A stretch of DNA of 64,000 bases from Rubrivivax sp. GTDB lineage: Bacteria > Pseudomonadota > Gammaproteobacteria > Burkholderiales > Burkholderiaceae_C. Below the pieces are notes generated by a model that made no database searches, was not told the origin of the DNA, and saw nothing but the letters and a program-made list of their open reading frames with translations. The stretch is from NCBI GenBank assembly GCA_022843905.1, contig JALHMT010000001.1, positions 248,001 through 312,000 of the forward strand. Direction: 5' to 3'. Each line of letters begins with the position of its first letter. Position 1 is the stretch's first letter. This document shows positions 1-9,189 of the stretch, piece after piece. Both the position numbers and the translations under genes were made by a program.

Positions 1-302
1 AGATCCAGCGGCACGATCACGAAGGCCCCTCGCGGAGGGCGTGATTGCGCCCGCAGCACGCCCGCGGCCACCTGCGTCGCCGAGCGCAGCACCTCGGCGC
101 CGACGCGCAGGATCAGCCGCAGCAACAGCTTCCAGCGGCGCAGCGGCCCGGGCCGCGGTCGCAGGGGAGCCATCAGCAGCGGCATCGCCACCGCCACCAG
201 CACACCCAGCAGGATCTGACCGACGCTGAAGCTGCGCGTGAGCAGCAGCCAGCCGCCGAACAGGCCCAGCGACAGCCAGGGCGACGGCAACAGGCGCTTC
301 AT
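1..302 (-). CDS. mnhE: Mrp/Mnh antiporter subunit E (partial)
   Basis: Inner-membrane subunit E of the multisubunit Mrp-type Na+(K+)/H+ antiporter; the 3' end lies beyond the left edge, so about 100 codons are visible. The visible protein starts MKRLLPSPWLSLGLFGGWLL, has two hydrophobic stretches in its first 50 residues and ends near a FVIVPLDL segment, all as in MnhE/PhaE. The ATG overlaps the stop of the upstream mnhD gene as ATGA, which points to translational coupling and supports the start. Family membership rests on the hydrophobic pattern plus gene order (A-C-D-E). Confidence 0.8.
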   Translation of the reverse strand, partial: MKRLLPSPWLSLGLFGGWLLLTRSFSVGQILLGVLVAVAMPLLMAPLRPRPGPLRRWKLLLRLILRVGAEVLRSATQVAAGVLRAQSRPPRGAFVIVPLD

Positions 303-1939
303 GGGGCCACCGCCTGACGTGCCACCGGCCGCGCACCCATGACGGCGTCGATGTACAGCTGCGGCGCATGCAGCGATTCGGCCGCGGCGCGGGTGTAGGC
401 CAGCCCGGCGTCGGCCTGCAGCACCAGGGCTGCGGATGCCGCCATCAGCCCGGCGATGGGCAGCGTTTCGATCACGCGCAGGCGCGGCGCCGGGCGGTCC
501 TGTGTGGTCCAGAAATGGCGCACGCCCACGCGCATCAGCGCGATGGCCGCGCACAGGCCCGAGACGATCAGCAGTCCGAACAGCGTCCACGCCGCCAGCG
601 TGGGCTGCACCAGCAGCGCCGACAGCATCGCCAGCTTGGCGACAAAACCCGACAGCGGCGGCAGGCCCGCCGTGACCAGCGCGCACACCGTGAACGCCAC
701 GCCCAGGAAGGCCAGCGCGGCGGGGATGGCGCGGCCGATCAGCGCTTGCTCGTTGTCGTCCAGGTTGGTGCCAGCGGGCGGCCCGGCGTCCATGAAGGCG
801 GGCAGCGCGTCGTTGCCGTCGTCCAGTTGCTGCGGGCCCAGTTCGACCTGGCGCGAACGCTCCAGCAGTTCCACCAGCAGGAACAGCGCGCAGCCGGCCA
901 GTGTGGAGCTGGCCAGGTAATACAGCGCACCACTGCTCAGCGCCGGGGCGTCGAAGCCGATCGCCGCGATCAGCGTGCCCGAAGACGCGATGACGGCGTA
1001 GCCGGCCAGCCGCGCGAGCTGCTGCGACGCCAGCATGCCCACCGCCCCGAAGGCCAGCGTGGCGATGCCGCCCCACACCAGCACGTCGCCGCCGAAGCCG
1101 GCCGAGGCCCCGGCATCGGCCGGAAAGCACAGCGTCCACAGCCGCAGCACGGCGTACACGCCCACCTTGGTGAGGATCGCAAACACCGCCGCCGCCGGCG
1201 CGCTGGCGGCGGCATAGGCCGGGGGCAGCCAGAAGTTCAGCGGCCACAGGCCCGCCTTGGCCAGGAAGGCGATGGCCAGGATGGCCGCCCCCGCGTGCAG
1301 CAGGCCGCGGTCGCTGTCCGGCACCGCGGGCAGCTTCTGCGCGATGTCGGCCATGTTCAGCGTGCCGGTCACGCCGTAGAGCACCGCCACGCCGATCAGG
1401 AACAGCAGCGAAGCCACGAGGTTGATGGCGATGTAGTGCAACCCGGCGCGCACCCGCGGGCTGCCGCCGCCGTGCAGCAGCAGGCCGTAGCTGGCCGCGA
1501 GCAGCACTTCGAAGAAGACGAACAGGTTGAACAGGTCGGCCGTCAGGAAGGCGCCGTACAGCCCCATCAGCTGCAGCTGGAACAGCACGTGGAAGTACAC
1601 CCCGGCGTGCTGCCAGCGCGCCAGCGCGTACAGCATCGACGCCAGTCCCACGCAGCCGGTCAGCACCGCCATCAGCGCCGACAGCCTGTCGGCGACCAGC
1701 ACGATGCCGAAGGGCACGGGCCAGTTGCCCGGCAGGTAGATGCCGAAGGCCGCCGGCGCGTCGCGTCCGGCCACGTCCAGCAGCAGGCTCACCGCGATGG
1801 CCAGCCCGAGCGCGGTGGACAGCACGTTGGTCACCGCCTTGATCCCGCGCCGGCCCTCGCCCAGCAGCAGCATCAGCGCCGCCGTGGCCAGCGGCAGCAG
1901 CACGGGGGCCACCAGCAGGTGGTTCATTGTCGCCGTCAC
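299..1939 (-). CDS. mnhD: Mrp/Mnh antiporter subunit D
   Basis: Proton-translocating membrane subunit D of the Mrp antiporter, homologous to the NuoL/M/N subunits of complex I (Proton_antipo_M family). About 546 aa and almost entirely hydrophobic, with the family's conserved transmembrane lysine neighbourhood (AFLAKAGLWPLNFWLPPAYA). I prefer the GTG start at 1939: it overlaps the mnhC stop as GTGA and has GGAGGA about six bases upstream. The ATG of MNHLL, 12 bases downstream, is the alternative. Overlaps mnhE by ATGA at its other end. The longer open frame upstream runs through mnhC in another frame and is not coding. Confidence 0.9.
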   Translation of the reverse strand: MTATMNHLLVAPVLLPLATAALMLLLGEGRRGIKAVTNVLSTALGLAIAVSLLLDVAGRDAPAAFGIYLPGNWPVPFGIVLVADRLSALMAVLTGCVGLASMLYALARWQHAGVYFHVLFQLQLMGLYGAFLTADLFNLFVFFEVLLAASYGLLLHGGGSPRVRAGLHYIAINLVASLLFLIGVAVLYGVTGTLNMADIAQKLPAVPDSDRGLLHAGAAILAIAFLAKAGLWPLNFWLPPAYAAASAPAAAVFAILTKVGVYAVLRLWTLCFPADAGASAGFGGDVLVWGGIATLAFGAVGMLASQQLARLAGYAVIASSGTLIAAIGFDAPALSSGALYYLASSTLAGCALFLLVELLERSRQVELGPQQLDDGNDALPAFMDAGPPAGTNLDDNEQALIGRAIPAALAFLGVAFTVCALVTAGLPPLSGFVAKLAMLSALLVQPTLAAWTLFGLLIVSGLCAAIALMRVGVRHFWTTQDRPAPRLRVIETLPIAGLMAASAALVLQADAGLAYTRAAAESLHAPQLYIDAVMGARPVARQAVAP

Positions 1940-2280
1940 GGGCGCTCCTCCTGGCCGTCGACATGGTCGCCGCCGGACAGGCCGCGCAGCGCCAGCAGCA
2001 CCACCAGGAACAGCGCAGTCGTGGCGAAGCCGATGACGATGGCGGTGAGCACCAGCGACTGCGGCAGCGGGTCGCTGTAGTTGACGAGGTCGGCCGCCAG
2101 GCCCGGCTTCACGATGGGTTCGCGGTCCACTGCCAGGCTGCCGACGCTGAAGATGAACAGGTTGACGGCATAGGACAGCAGGGTCAGGCCGATCAGCACC
2201 TGGAAGGTCCGCGGCCGCAGCACCAGCCACACCCCGGCGCTGGCCAGCACGCCGATGGCGATCGAGATGACGACCTCCAT
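1936..2280 (-). CDS. mnhC: Mrp/Mnh antiporter subunit C
   Basis: Small NuoK-like membrane subunit of the Mrp antiporter, 114 aa, the usual length. Three hydrophobic segments are visible; the last contains QSLVLTAIVIGFATTALFLV, the most recognisable MnhC/NuoK stretch. The ATG start overlaps the stop of the mnhA-mnhB fusion gene (ATGA), and its own stop overlaps the mnhD GTG start. The frame is open further upstream, but that part would lie inside the upstream gene and lacks membrane character. Confidence 0.9.
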   Translation of the reverse strand: MEVVISIAIGVLASAGVWLVLRPRTFQVLIGLTLLSYAVNLFIFSVGSLAVDREPIVKPGLAADLVNYSDPLPQSLVLTAIVIGFATTALFLVVLLALRGLSGGDHVDGQEERP

Positions 2281-5189
2281 CAGCCGTTCCTCGTGTCGAC
2301 GACGGCCATGCCGTAGCGCCGGCGGGCGCGCAGCGACTGGTGCGCCAGAGAGGTCAGGAGCAGCAGCGTGGAGCCGACGACGACCGCGAAGACGCCGAGG
2401 TCGAAGATGGCCGCGGTGGGCAGGTGCACCTCGCCCACCAGCGGCCAGGTGACGTGGGCGGTGTGTGTCGTCAGGAAGGGATGGCCCAGGGCCAGCGAAC
2501 CCAGGCCGGCGGCCAGGGCGATGAGCAGGCCGACGGCGATCCATAGTTGCGGCTGCAGGTGCATGCGGTCTTCCACCCAGCGCGTGCCGCTGACCATGTA
2601 CTGCGCGATGAAGGCGATGGCCACCACCAGGCCGGCGACGAAGCCGCCACCGGGCTCGTTGTGGCCGCGCATGAAGAGGTGGAAGGCAAAGAGCCCGGCC
2701 ACCGGCAGCAACAGGCGCACGAGCACGGCGGGCACCTCGAGATAGGGCGGCAAGTGCACGTCGCCGTCCCCGTCGCGATCGATCAGGTCTTCGCCGGAGG
2801 CACGGGCGGGCGCCTTCTGCTGCTCCGTCGGGTCCACCGTCTCGGGCGCCGGCCGGAAGCGCCGCAGCAGGGCATACACCGTCAGCCCGACGATGCCCAG
2901 CACGGTGATTTCGCCCAGCGTGTCGAAGGCACGGAAGTCGACCAGCATGACGTTGACGACGTTGGTGCCGCCGCCTTCAGGCAGGGCCTTCTCGATGAAG
3001 AAGGGCGAGATCGACAGCGGCGCCTGCCGCGTCAGCAGCGCGTACGACAGCGCCGACAGCCCGATGCCGATGGCCGCCGCCAGCACCAGGTCACGGCGCC
3101 TGCGCCACCACGCGCGCGCGGCCGTGCGCGGGTCGTCTTCCTCCATTCGCTTGGGCATCCAGCGCAGGCCCAGCAGGAACAGCACCAGGGTGACGACCTC
3201 GACGGCCAGCTGGGTCAGCGCGAGGTCGGGTGCCGAGAACCAGGCGAAGGTGATGCACAGGGCCAGGCCGACGACGCTGAGCATGGCCAGCGCCGCCAGG
3301 CGGTGGAACTTGGCCTGGTTGGCCGCACCGATGGCGCAGGCTCCGGCGATCACCCACAGCAGCACGAACTCGGGCGTGACCGGCACGCGCTCGCGGTCGC
3401 CCCAGGTCAGCGGCACGATCAGCGCCGAGGCCAGGCCCGCCAAGCCGGCGATCAGCAGCATCATGAACAACTGCGGCTGCAGCCGCCGCGTTCCCAGCCA
3501 GCGCACCAGCTGCCGCGCGGCCTGCGAGGCGCGGGCCAGGCCGTTTTCGAACAGGCGCTTGCCGTCCAGGCCCAGCAGCAGCGGCGCGCCGCGCCCGCGG
3601 TGCTGCTTGAAACGTGCGGCGAACAACAGGTAGACGAGAAGGCCGCCTGCGGTGGCCATCAGGCTCATCATCAGCGGGGCATTGAAGCCGTGCCAAAGCG
3701 CCAGGCTGTAGTCGGGCAGCGTGCCGCCCACCACCGGCTGCGCGGCCAGGGCCAGCACCGGGCCGATGGACCAGGCCGGCAGCGTGCCCACGACGATGCA
3801 GGCCAGCACCAGCAGTTCCACCGGCACGCGCATCCAGTGCACCGGCTCGTGCGGCTGGCGCGGGCAGTCGGTGGGCGGCGGGCCGAAGAACACGTCGTGG
3901 CCGAAGCGCAGCGAATACACCACCGCGAACACGCCGGCCAGTGTGGCGGCCGCCGGCAGGCCGTATTCGATGGCCGGATGGGCGGTGACGAAGACGGTCT
4001 CGGCGAAGAACATTTCCTTGGACAGGAAGCCGTTGAGCAGCGGCACGCCGGCCATCGCGGCGCAGGCCACGATGGCCAGGGTGCCGGTGATGGGCATGAA
4101 GCGGAACAGGCCGTCGAGACGGCGCATGTCGCGCGTGCCGCTCTCGTGATCGATGATGCCCACCGACATGAACAGCGAGGCCTTGAAGGTCGCGTGGTTC
4201 ATCATGTGAAACACCGCCGCCACGGCGGCCAGCGGACTGTTCAGTCCCAGCAGCAGCGTGATCAGGCCGAGGTGGCTGATGGTCGAATACGCGAGCAGGC
4301 CCTTGAGGTCGTTCTGGAACATCGCCACGTAGCTGCCCAGCAGCAGCGTGGCCAGCCCTGCGCCGCCGACGATCCAGAACCACTCCGGCGTGCCCGACAG
4401 CACCGGCCACAGGCGGGCCAGCAGGAAGACACCGGCCTTCACCATGGTGGCCGAATGCAGGTAGGCCGACACCGGCGTGGGCGCGGCCATGGCGTGCGGC
4501 AGCCAGAAGTGGAAAGGGAACTGTGCGCTCTTGGTCAGCGCGCCCAGCAGGACCAGGCCCAGCGCCAGGGGGTAGAGCGCGTGTGCGCGCACCAGGTCGC
4601 CCGAGCGCAGCAGCACGTCGAGCTCGTAGCTGCCCACGATGTGGCCCAGCAGCAGCACGCCGGCCAGCAGGGCCAGCCCGCCCGTGGCGGTGACTGTGAA
4701 GGCCATGCGGGCACCGCGGCGCGCGTCCTTGCGATGGGTCCAGTAGCCGATCAGCAGGAAGGAGAAGACGCTGGTCAGTTCCCAGAACACCACCAACTGC
4801 ACCAGGTTGCCCGACACCACCACGCCCAGCATGGCCCCCATGAAACCCAGCAGCAGTGAATGGAAGCGCGCCGCCGGGTCGTCGGCCGACAGGTAGTAGC
4901 GTGCGTAGACGATGACCAGCAGCCCCATGCCGCTGACCAGCATGGCGAACATCCAGGCGAAGCCGTCCAGGCGGACCACGATGTCGATGCCCAGGCCGGG
5001 CATCCAGGCCAGGCGTTCGCTCAACACCACGCCGGCGCTGATGTCGGGGTACAGCCAGGCCAGTTGCACCACGATCACGAGGGCCACGGCCGCGGCCCAC
5101 AGCGACTCGAGGTTGCGTGCGGTGGTCGGCAACAGCGCGGCAACCACGCTGCCGATGAAGGGCAACAGGAACAGCAGGAGCAGGGACAT
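2280..5189 (-). CDS. mnhA: Mrp/Mnh antiporter fused subunits A and B
   Basis: Largest subunit of the Mrp-type cation/proton antiporter, 969 aa. The N-terminal two thirds is a NuoL-like channel domain with the conserved segments WELTSVFSFLLIGYW and KSAQFPFHFWLPHAM. The C-terminal part is an MnhB domain recognisable by GHNEPGGGFVAGLV around residue 845. Fusion of A and B is the group-2 (PhaAB/ShaAB) arrangement common in Proteobacteria. It is the first gene of the antiporter operon and lies 52 bases after the UspA-type gene on the same strand. Likely roles are cation export, alkaline pH homeostasis and osmotic tolerance; the actual ion cannot be read from sequence. Confidence 0.93.
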   Translation of the reverse strand: MSLLLLFLLPFIGSVVAALLPTTARNLESLWAAAVALVIVVQLAWLYPDISAGVVLSERLAWMPGLGIDIVVRLDGFAWMFAMLVSGMGLLVIVYARYYLSADDPAARFHSLLLGFMGAMLGVVVSGNLVQLVVFWELTSVFSFLLIGYWTHRKDARRGARMAFTVTATGGLALLAGVLLLGHIVGSYELDVLLRSGDLVRAHALYPLALGLVLLGALTKSAQFPFHFWLPHAMAAPTPVSAYLHSATMVKAGVFLLARLWPVLSGTPEWFWIVGGAGLATLLLGSYVAMFQNDLKGLLAYSTISHLGLITLLLGLNSPLAAVAAVFHMMNHATFKASLFMSVGIIDHESGTRDMRRLDGLFRFMPITGTLAIVACAAMAGVPLLNGFLSKEMFFAETVFVTAHPAIEYGLPAAATLAGVFAVVYSLRFGHDVFFGPPPTDCPRQPHEPVHWMRVPVELLVLACIVVGTLPAWSIGPVLALAAQPVVGGTLPDYSLALWHGFNAPLMMSLMATAGGLLVYLLFAARFKQHRGRGAPLLLGLDGKRLFENGLARASQAARQLVRWLGTRRLQPQLFMMLLIAGLAGLASALIVPLTWGDRERVPVTPEFVLLWVIAGACAIGAANQAKFHRLAALAMLSVVGLALCITFAWFSAPDLALTQLAVEVVTLVLFLLGLRWMPKRMEEDDPRTAARAWWRRRRDLVLAAAIGIGLSALSYALLTRQAPLSISPFFIEKALPEGGGTNVVNVMLVDFRAFDTLGEITVLGIVGLTVYALLRRFRPAPETVDPTEQQKAPARASGEDLIDRDGDGDVHLPPYLEVPAVLVRLLLPVAGLFAFHLFMRGHNEPGGGFVAGLVVAIAFIAQYMVSGTRWVEDRMHLQPQLWIAVGLLIALAAGLGSLALGHPFLTTHTAHVTWPLVGEVHLPTAAIFDLGVFAVVVGSTLLLLTSLAHQSLRARRRYGMAVVDTRNG

Positions 5190-5241
5190 CGCCGCGGAGT
5201 CTACTTTCGGGCCGCGCAGTGCCCCGGTAGGCGGGCCCCGA

Positions 5242-6138
5242 TCAGCCGGATCGGCGGCTGCAGATCAGCACGTCTGCCGCGCCTTCGGCCACCACCATGC
5301 GGGTGGTGCTGCCGAGCAGGAACTCGTCGAGGGCGTGCCGTCCCTGCCGGCCGATGACCACCAGGTCGCAGTCCTGCTCCTGTTCTTCCATCACGGTCAG
5401 CATCCAGGGGTCTGCGCCGCTGGGCGTGCTCAGCCGCAGCCGCGCCGTGTCGAGCCCGGCATCGGCTGCGAGATCGTGCAGCCGATGCTGCGCCTCGCTC
5501 CGCGCGGCGTCCCGGTACCGCCCCACGACGTCGTCGGTCACGCCGGCAAGCCGCATCTTGCCTTCGTAAGGCACTTCGACGGCGTGCATCAGCACCATCG
5601 AGGCCTGCGGTGCGACCTGCCGCGCCAGATCGATGGCGCTGCGGCTCCAGTCCGAGAAGTCCACCGGCACCAGGATCCGGCGATAGGCCTCGTGGGGCAG
5701 CTGGCGCACCATCAGCACCGGTCGGGAAGAACGTTTGGCGATGCGCTCGGCGGTCGATCCGATCGCCACCCCTCGAAGGTAGCCGGCGCCTCGCGTGCCC
5801 GTCACGAGCAGATCGGCGTCGGTGTCGTCGGCGTGGCGGATCACCTGCTCCACCGGGTGCCCGGTGCTCAGATGGGTGCGCACCTCGAGGCCCTGGCCGG
5901 TGGCCAGCTGGGCCGCCAGGGCCTGCAACTGCTGCTGTGCATCGGCCTCGATGGCGCTGGCCGCCTGGCTGTCGTCGGCAAGCCAGCGGCGAAGGTCATC
6001 GAGCGCCGAGCCGCCGACGGTGTGCATCAGCGTCAGCGATGCGCCGCTGGTGCGGGCCAGCAGGGCCGCCCGCTGTGCCGCATGCCGCGATGGCGCAGAG
6101 AAGTCGGTCGCCGCGATGATGGCGCGCAGAGGGCTCAT
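5242..6138 (-). CDS. Tandem universal stress protein (UspA family)
   Basis: 298-aa protein of two UspA domains. Both halves carry the ATP-binding signature of this superfamily: GTRGAGYLRGVAIGST in the first and GRQGRHALDEFLLGST in the second (pattern G-x2-G-x9-G-S/T). Cytoplasmic, no signal peptide. A strong AGGAGGAC ribosome-binding site precedes the ATG. It sits just upstream of the Mrp operon on the same strand, so the two may be co-transcribed. Tandem Usp proteins respond to energy and redox stress, but a specific role cannot be assigned. Confidence 0.9.
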   Translation of the reverse strand: MSPLRAIIAATDFSAPSRHAAQRAALLARTSGASLTLMHTVGGSALDDLRRWLADDSQAASAIEADAQQQLQALAAQLATGQGLEVRTHLSTGHPVEQVIRHADDTDADLLVTGTRGAGYLRGVAIGSTAERIAKRSSRPVLMVRQLPHEAYRRILVPVDFSDWSRSAIDLARQVAPQASMVLMHAVEVPYEGKMRLAGVTDDVVGRYRDAARSEAQHRLHDLAADAGLDTARLRLSTPSGADPWMLTVMEEQEQDCDLVVIGRQGRHALDEFLLGSTTRMVVAEGAADVLICSRRSG

Positions 6139-6246
6139 CGGTCGTCCTCCTGGAGTGGATCGGTTCAGTATCCCAGAAGGGGCAGCGCAGGCGCAGGCCT
6201 GCCGACCCGGCGGGGCTTGCGCCGGCCGCGCCTTGCGCCGCCCGCG

Positions 6247-7854
6247 TCAGGGCGCACGGGGGGCGTCGGCCAGGCGTCCCCTGGCCTTGCAGAGCTGCTG
6301 CGTGGCACGACGCAGCGCGCTGCTGCGTCGCAGGGCCTGTTCCATCGTGGTCAGGGCCAGGCGGCCTTCGGCGCCGGCGGACAGCAGGGCGGCCTTGAGC
6401 TCCTGGTAGCGTGCGTCCAGCGCGGCCAGGTCGCCCTGCCACTCGGTGGCGCCGGGCGCTTCGTCGGCCTCGCATCGCGACAGCAGCAGGCCGGCAGCGG
6501 CGGCAAAGGCAGTGTCTGCCGCGGCCAGGTGTGCATCGGCGGGTCCGGGCGGCGCCAATGCGGCGGCGTTGGCTGCCAGCTCCGCTGCTTCCTCGTGGTA
6601 GCGCTCGATGCGCAGCAGCTCGGCCAGCCGGGCGCCCGCGGCCTGCGACATCGAGGCCCGGCGCAGGCGATCGACGAAGCGCTCGATGGCGGCGTCCAGG
6701 CTCGCGAAGACGGCTTGGTCCGTCTTCAGGGCCGACGCAGGGGCGCCGCGCAGGGCGGATCGCGTCATGCGCAAGGCCACCTGCCCGGCGCGGGCCGCCT
6801 CGCGCGCCAGCGCGTCGAGCGCCAGCGTGGGCACGGCCAGCACGTTGTCGTCGAGGAACTGGGCTTGCGCTTCGTCTTCCTCGCGCGCCCGGAAGCGCTG
6901 CTGCAGCCAGTGCGTGAGCCGGGCCGCCAGGGGCCACATCAGCAGCACGCCCAGCACGTTGAAGGTGGTGTGGAACAAGGCCAGCTGGGTGGCCGGGTCG
7001 GGCGGCAGGTCGAGCGCCTCGCGCGCCAGGCCCAGCGCGCCGATGAGCCAGGGCAGCAGCAGCAGCGCGACCAGTCCCGTGAGCAGGTTGAAGACGACGT
7101 GCGCCGTTGCCGCTCGGCGGGCGTTCGGCGTCGCACCGACGGCGGCCAGCACGGCCGTCACCGTGGTGCCGACGTTGGCGCCGATGACCACCGCCGCCGC
7201 GCCCTGCGCATCGATCAGCCCGCCCTGCGCGGCGGTCAGCGTGATGGCCATGGCTGCGCTGGACGACTGCATCAGCACCGTCATGATCACGCCGATGCCC
7301 AGTTGCGCCAGCACCGCGAGCGGCCCGGTGCCCTGCGGCAGGCTGATCTGGCCGGCCAGCCCGGCAAAGGCCTGCTGCAACAGGGCGATGCCCATGAACA
7401 GCAGGCCGAAGCCGGCGAGCGCGGTGCCGATGGCGCCGCTTCGCCGGCCCTCGCCGGTCAGCCGCAGCAGCGCGCCCAGACCGGCCAGCGGCATGGCCAG
7501 CGCCTCGACCTTGAACTTGAGGCCGATCAAGGCCACGATCCAGCCCGTCATGGTGGTGCCGACGTTGGCACCGAACAGCACCCACAGCGCCGGGCCGAGC
7601 GCCAGCAGGCCGGCGTTGACGAAGCCGATCGCCGCCACCGTGACCGCGCTGGACGACTGCACCAGCGCCGTGACCAGCAGCCCCGAACCCAGGGCGTGTG
7701 CGCGTGTGCGCGTGGCACCGGCCAGGATGCGGTGCAGGGCCGGCCCGGCAGCGAGTTTCAGGCCGTCGGTCATCAGGCCCATGCCGAGCAGGAACAGGCC
7801 GAGGCCACCGGCCATGGTGCCGAGGGTCTGGACGAAGGATGACTCGGAGGACAT
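6247..7854 (-). CDS. Na+/phosphate cotransporter family protein (NptA-type) with PhoU-like tail
   Basis: 535-aa inner-membrane carrier. The family signature QSSSA occurs twice in inverted-repeat halves (VQSSSAVTVAAIGFVNAG and MQSSSAAMAITLTAAQGG), as in type II Na+/Pi cotransporters. The last about 200 residues are soluble and helical, resembling the PhoU-like domain that many bacterial members carry. I chose the ATG of MSSESSFVQ because the membrane domain begins right after it; an in-frame ATG nine codons upstream is possible and neither has a clear Shine-Dalgarno. Divergent from the patatin gene. Confidence 0.88.
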   Translation of the reverse strand: MSSESSFVQTLGTMAGGLGLFLLGMGLMTDGLKLAAGPALHRILAGATRTRAHALGSGLLVTALVQSSSAVTVAAIGFVNAGLLALGPALWVLFGANVGTTMTGWIVALIGLKFKVEALAMPLAGLGALLRLTGEGRRSGAIGTALAGFGLLFMGIALLQQAFAGLAGQISLPQGTGPLAVLAQLGIGVIMTVLMQSSSAAMAITLTAAQGGLIDAQGAAAVVIGANVGTTVTAVLAAVGATPNARRAATAHVVFNLLTGLVALLLLPWLIGALGLAREALDLPPDPATQLALFHTTFNVLGVLLMWPLAARLTHWLQQRFRAREEDEAQAQFLDDNVLAVPTLALDALAREAARAGQVALRMTRSALRGAPASALKTDQAVFASLDAAIERFVDRLRRASMSQAAGARLAELLRIERYHEEAAELAANAAALAPPGPADAHLAAADTAFAAAAGLLLSRCEADEAPGATEWQGDLAALDARYQELKAALLSAGAEGRLALTTMEQALRRSSALRRATQQLCKARGRLADAPRAP

Positions 7855-8034
7855 GCGACGACGGCAGTGGCGAGCGGCCATTGTGGGTGACGGCTCGCGC
7901 GCTCGGTCCCTGGCCGGCAAGCCCCCGGCAAGGGCAGGGATGGCCGCCCCGGCAGGTCGCGCTCGTCCCCAGGGATGCAGGGCCTGGGTGGCGGCACACG
8001 GCGTCGCGTCACCGGCCGATGTCACACTGACGGC

Positions 8035-9189
8035 ATGACTTCCAAAAGCCCCGGGCGCCGGCAGCGCCGACCCATCGACTTGGCCCTGCAGGGTGGAGGT
8101 GCCCACGGCGCCTTCACCTGGGGGGTTCTTGACCGCCTGCTCGAGGAACACCCTCTGGTGATCGCTGGCGTCAGCGGCACCAGCGCCGGTGCCATGAACG
8201 CCGTGGCTCTGGCCTCGGGCCTGATGGAGGGAGGCCGCGACGGCGCGCGTGCCGCCCTGCGGCGCTTGTGGGAAGGGGTGGCGCAGCGGGCGCCGTGGCA
8301 GGAAGGGCCCGGTGCTGCACCCGGGGCACCCGGCGCTGAAGCGGCGCCCGCGGGCGCGTCCCTGTCCCCCTGGATGTTTTCCTGGCCGGCCCCCGCGCGC
8401 GCCTGGGCCGAGGCCTGGACCGCGCCCTCGCAGGCCTGGGCGCGCGGCGTGCAGGGCTGGTGGTCCGACGCCATCGCCAGGACCTGGTCGCCCTACCAGC
8501 TCAACCCGCTGAACCTGAACCCGCTGCGCGAGCTGCTGGCCCGGACGATCGACTTCGACGGCGTCCGCCGCTGCGACAAGCTGCAGCTGTTCATCTCGGC
8601 CACCCACGTGCGCAGCGGACGGTTGCGCATCTTCCGCCAGCAGGAGATGACGGCCGACGTGGTGCTGGCCTCGGCCTGCCTGCCGCTGCTGTTCCAGGCG
8701 GTGGACATCGAGGGCGAGGCCTACTGGGACGGCGGCTTCGCCGGCAACCCGTCGCTGCTGCCGCTGATCACCGAGACACCGGCCGACGACCTGCTGCTCG
8801 TGCAGATCAACCCCCACCTGCGCGAGAGCGTGCCGACCACCGCGCGCGACATCCTCGACCGCATGAACGAGGTCACCTTCAACGCCAGCCTGCTCAAGGA
8901 GTTGCGCTCCATCGCCCTGCTGCAGCAGCTGATCCAGGCCGAGGGCCGCCCCGGGCACCAGTACCGCGAGCGCACCTTCCAGCGCGTAGAGGCGCTGCGC
9001 GTGCACCGCATCGACGGCGGCGAGCCGCTGGCGGCACTCGGCGCCTCGTCCAAGCTGGACACGCACTGGAGCTTCCTGTCGCGCCTGCACGGGCTGGGGC
9101 GGGACGCCGCAGACCGCTGGCTGAAGGCGCACGGCGCCGACCTCGGCCATCGCTCGACCTTCGACTTCGGGCGGGACTTCCTCGAATGA
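8035..9189 (+). CDS. Patatin-like phospholipase, DUF3734 type
   Basis: 384-aa serine hydrolase of the patatin family. Visible are the oxyanion-hole loop GGGAHGAF near residue 20, the nucleophile elbow GTSAG in GVSGTSAGAMNA, and the catalytic Asp in YWDGGFAGNP. The C-terminal part beyond the lipase core, with LIQAEGRPGHQYR, resembles DUF3734. An in-frame ATG 20 codons upstream is possible, but homologues begin close to the catalytic loop. The stop overlaps the ATG of the GntP-type permease. In Burkholderiales this patatin type is often found with 3-hydroxybutyrate genes (recalled, not searched), so a role in polyhydroxyalkanoate or hydroxy-fatty-acid turnover is an inference. Confidence 0.87.
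   Translation: MTSKSPGRRQRRPIDLALQGGGAHGAFTWGVLDRLLEEHPLVIAGVSGTSAGAMNAVALASGLMEGGRDGARAALRRLWEGVAQRAPWQEGPGAAPGAPGAEAAPAGASLSPWMFSWPAPARAWAEAWTAPSQAWARGVQGWWSDAIARTWSPYQLNPLNLNPLRELLARTIDFDGVRRCDKLQLFISATHVRSGRLRIFRQQEMTADVVLASACLPLLFQAVDIEGEAYWDGGFAGNPSLLPLITETPADDLLLVQINPHLRESVPTTARDILDRMNEVTFNASLLKELRSIALLQQLIQAEGRPGHQYRERTFQRVEALRVHRIDGGEPLAALGASSKLDTHWSFLSRLHGLGRDAADRWLKAHGADLGHRSTFDFGRDFLE

Noticed and set aside
2547..4859. 770-codon open frame on the + strand, Gln/His/Arg-rich
   Set aside because: It lies antisense to the membrane protein MnhA and has the composition expected of a reverse-frame shadow in high-GC DNA. Similar long shadows occur over most genes here.
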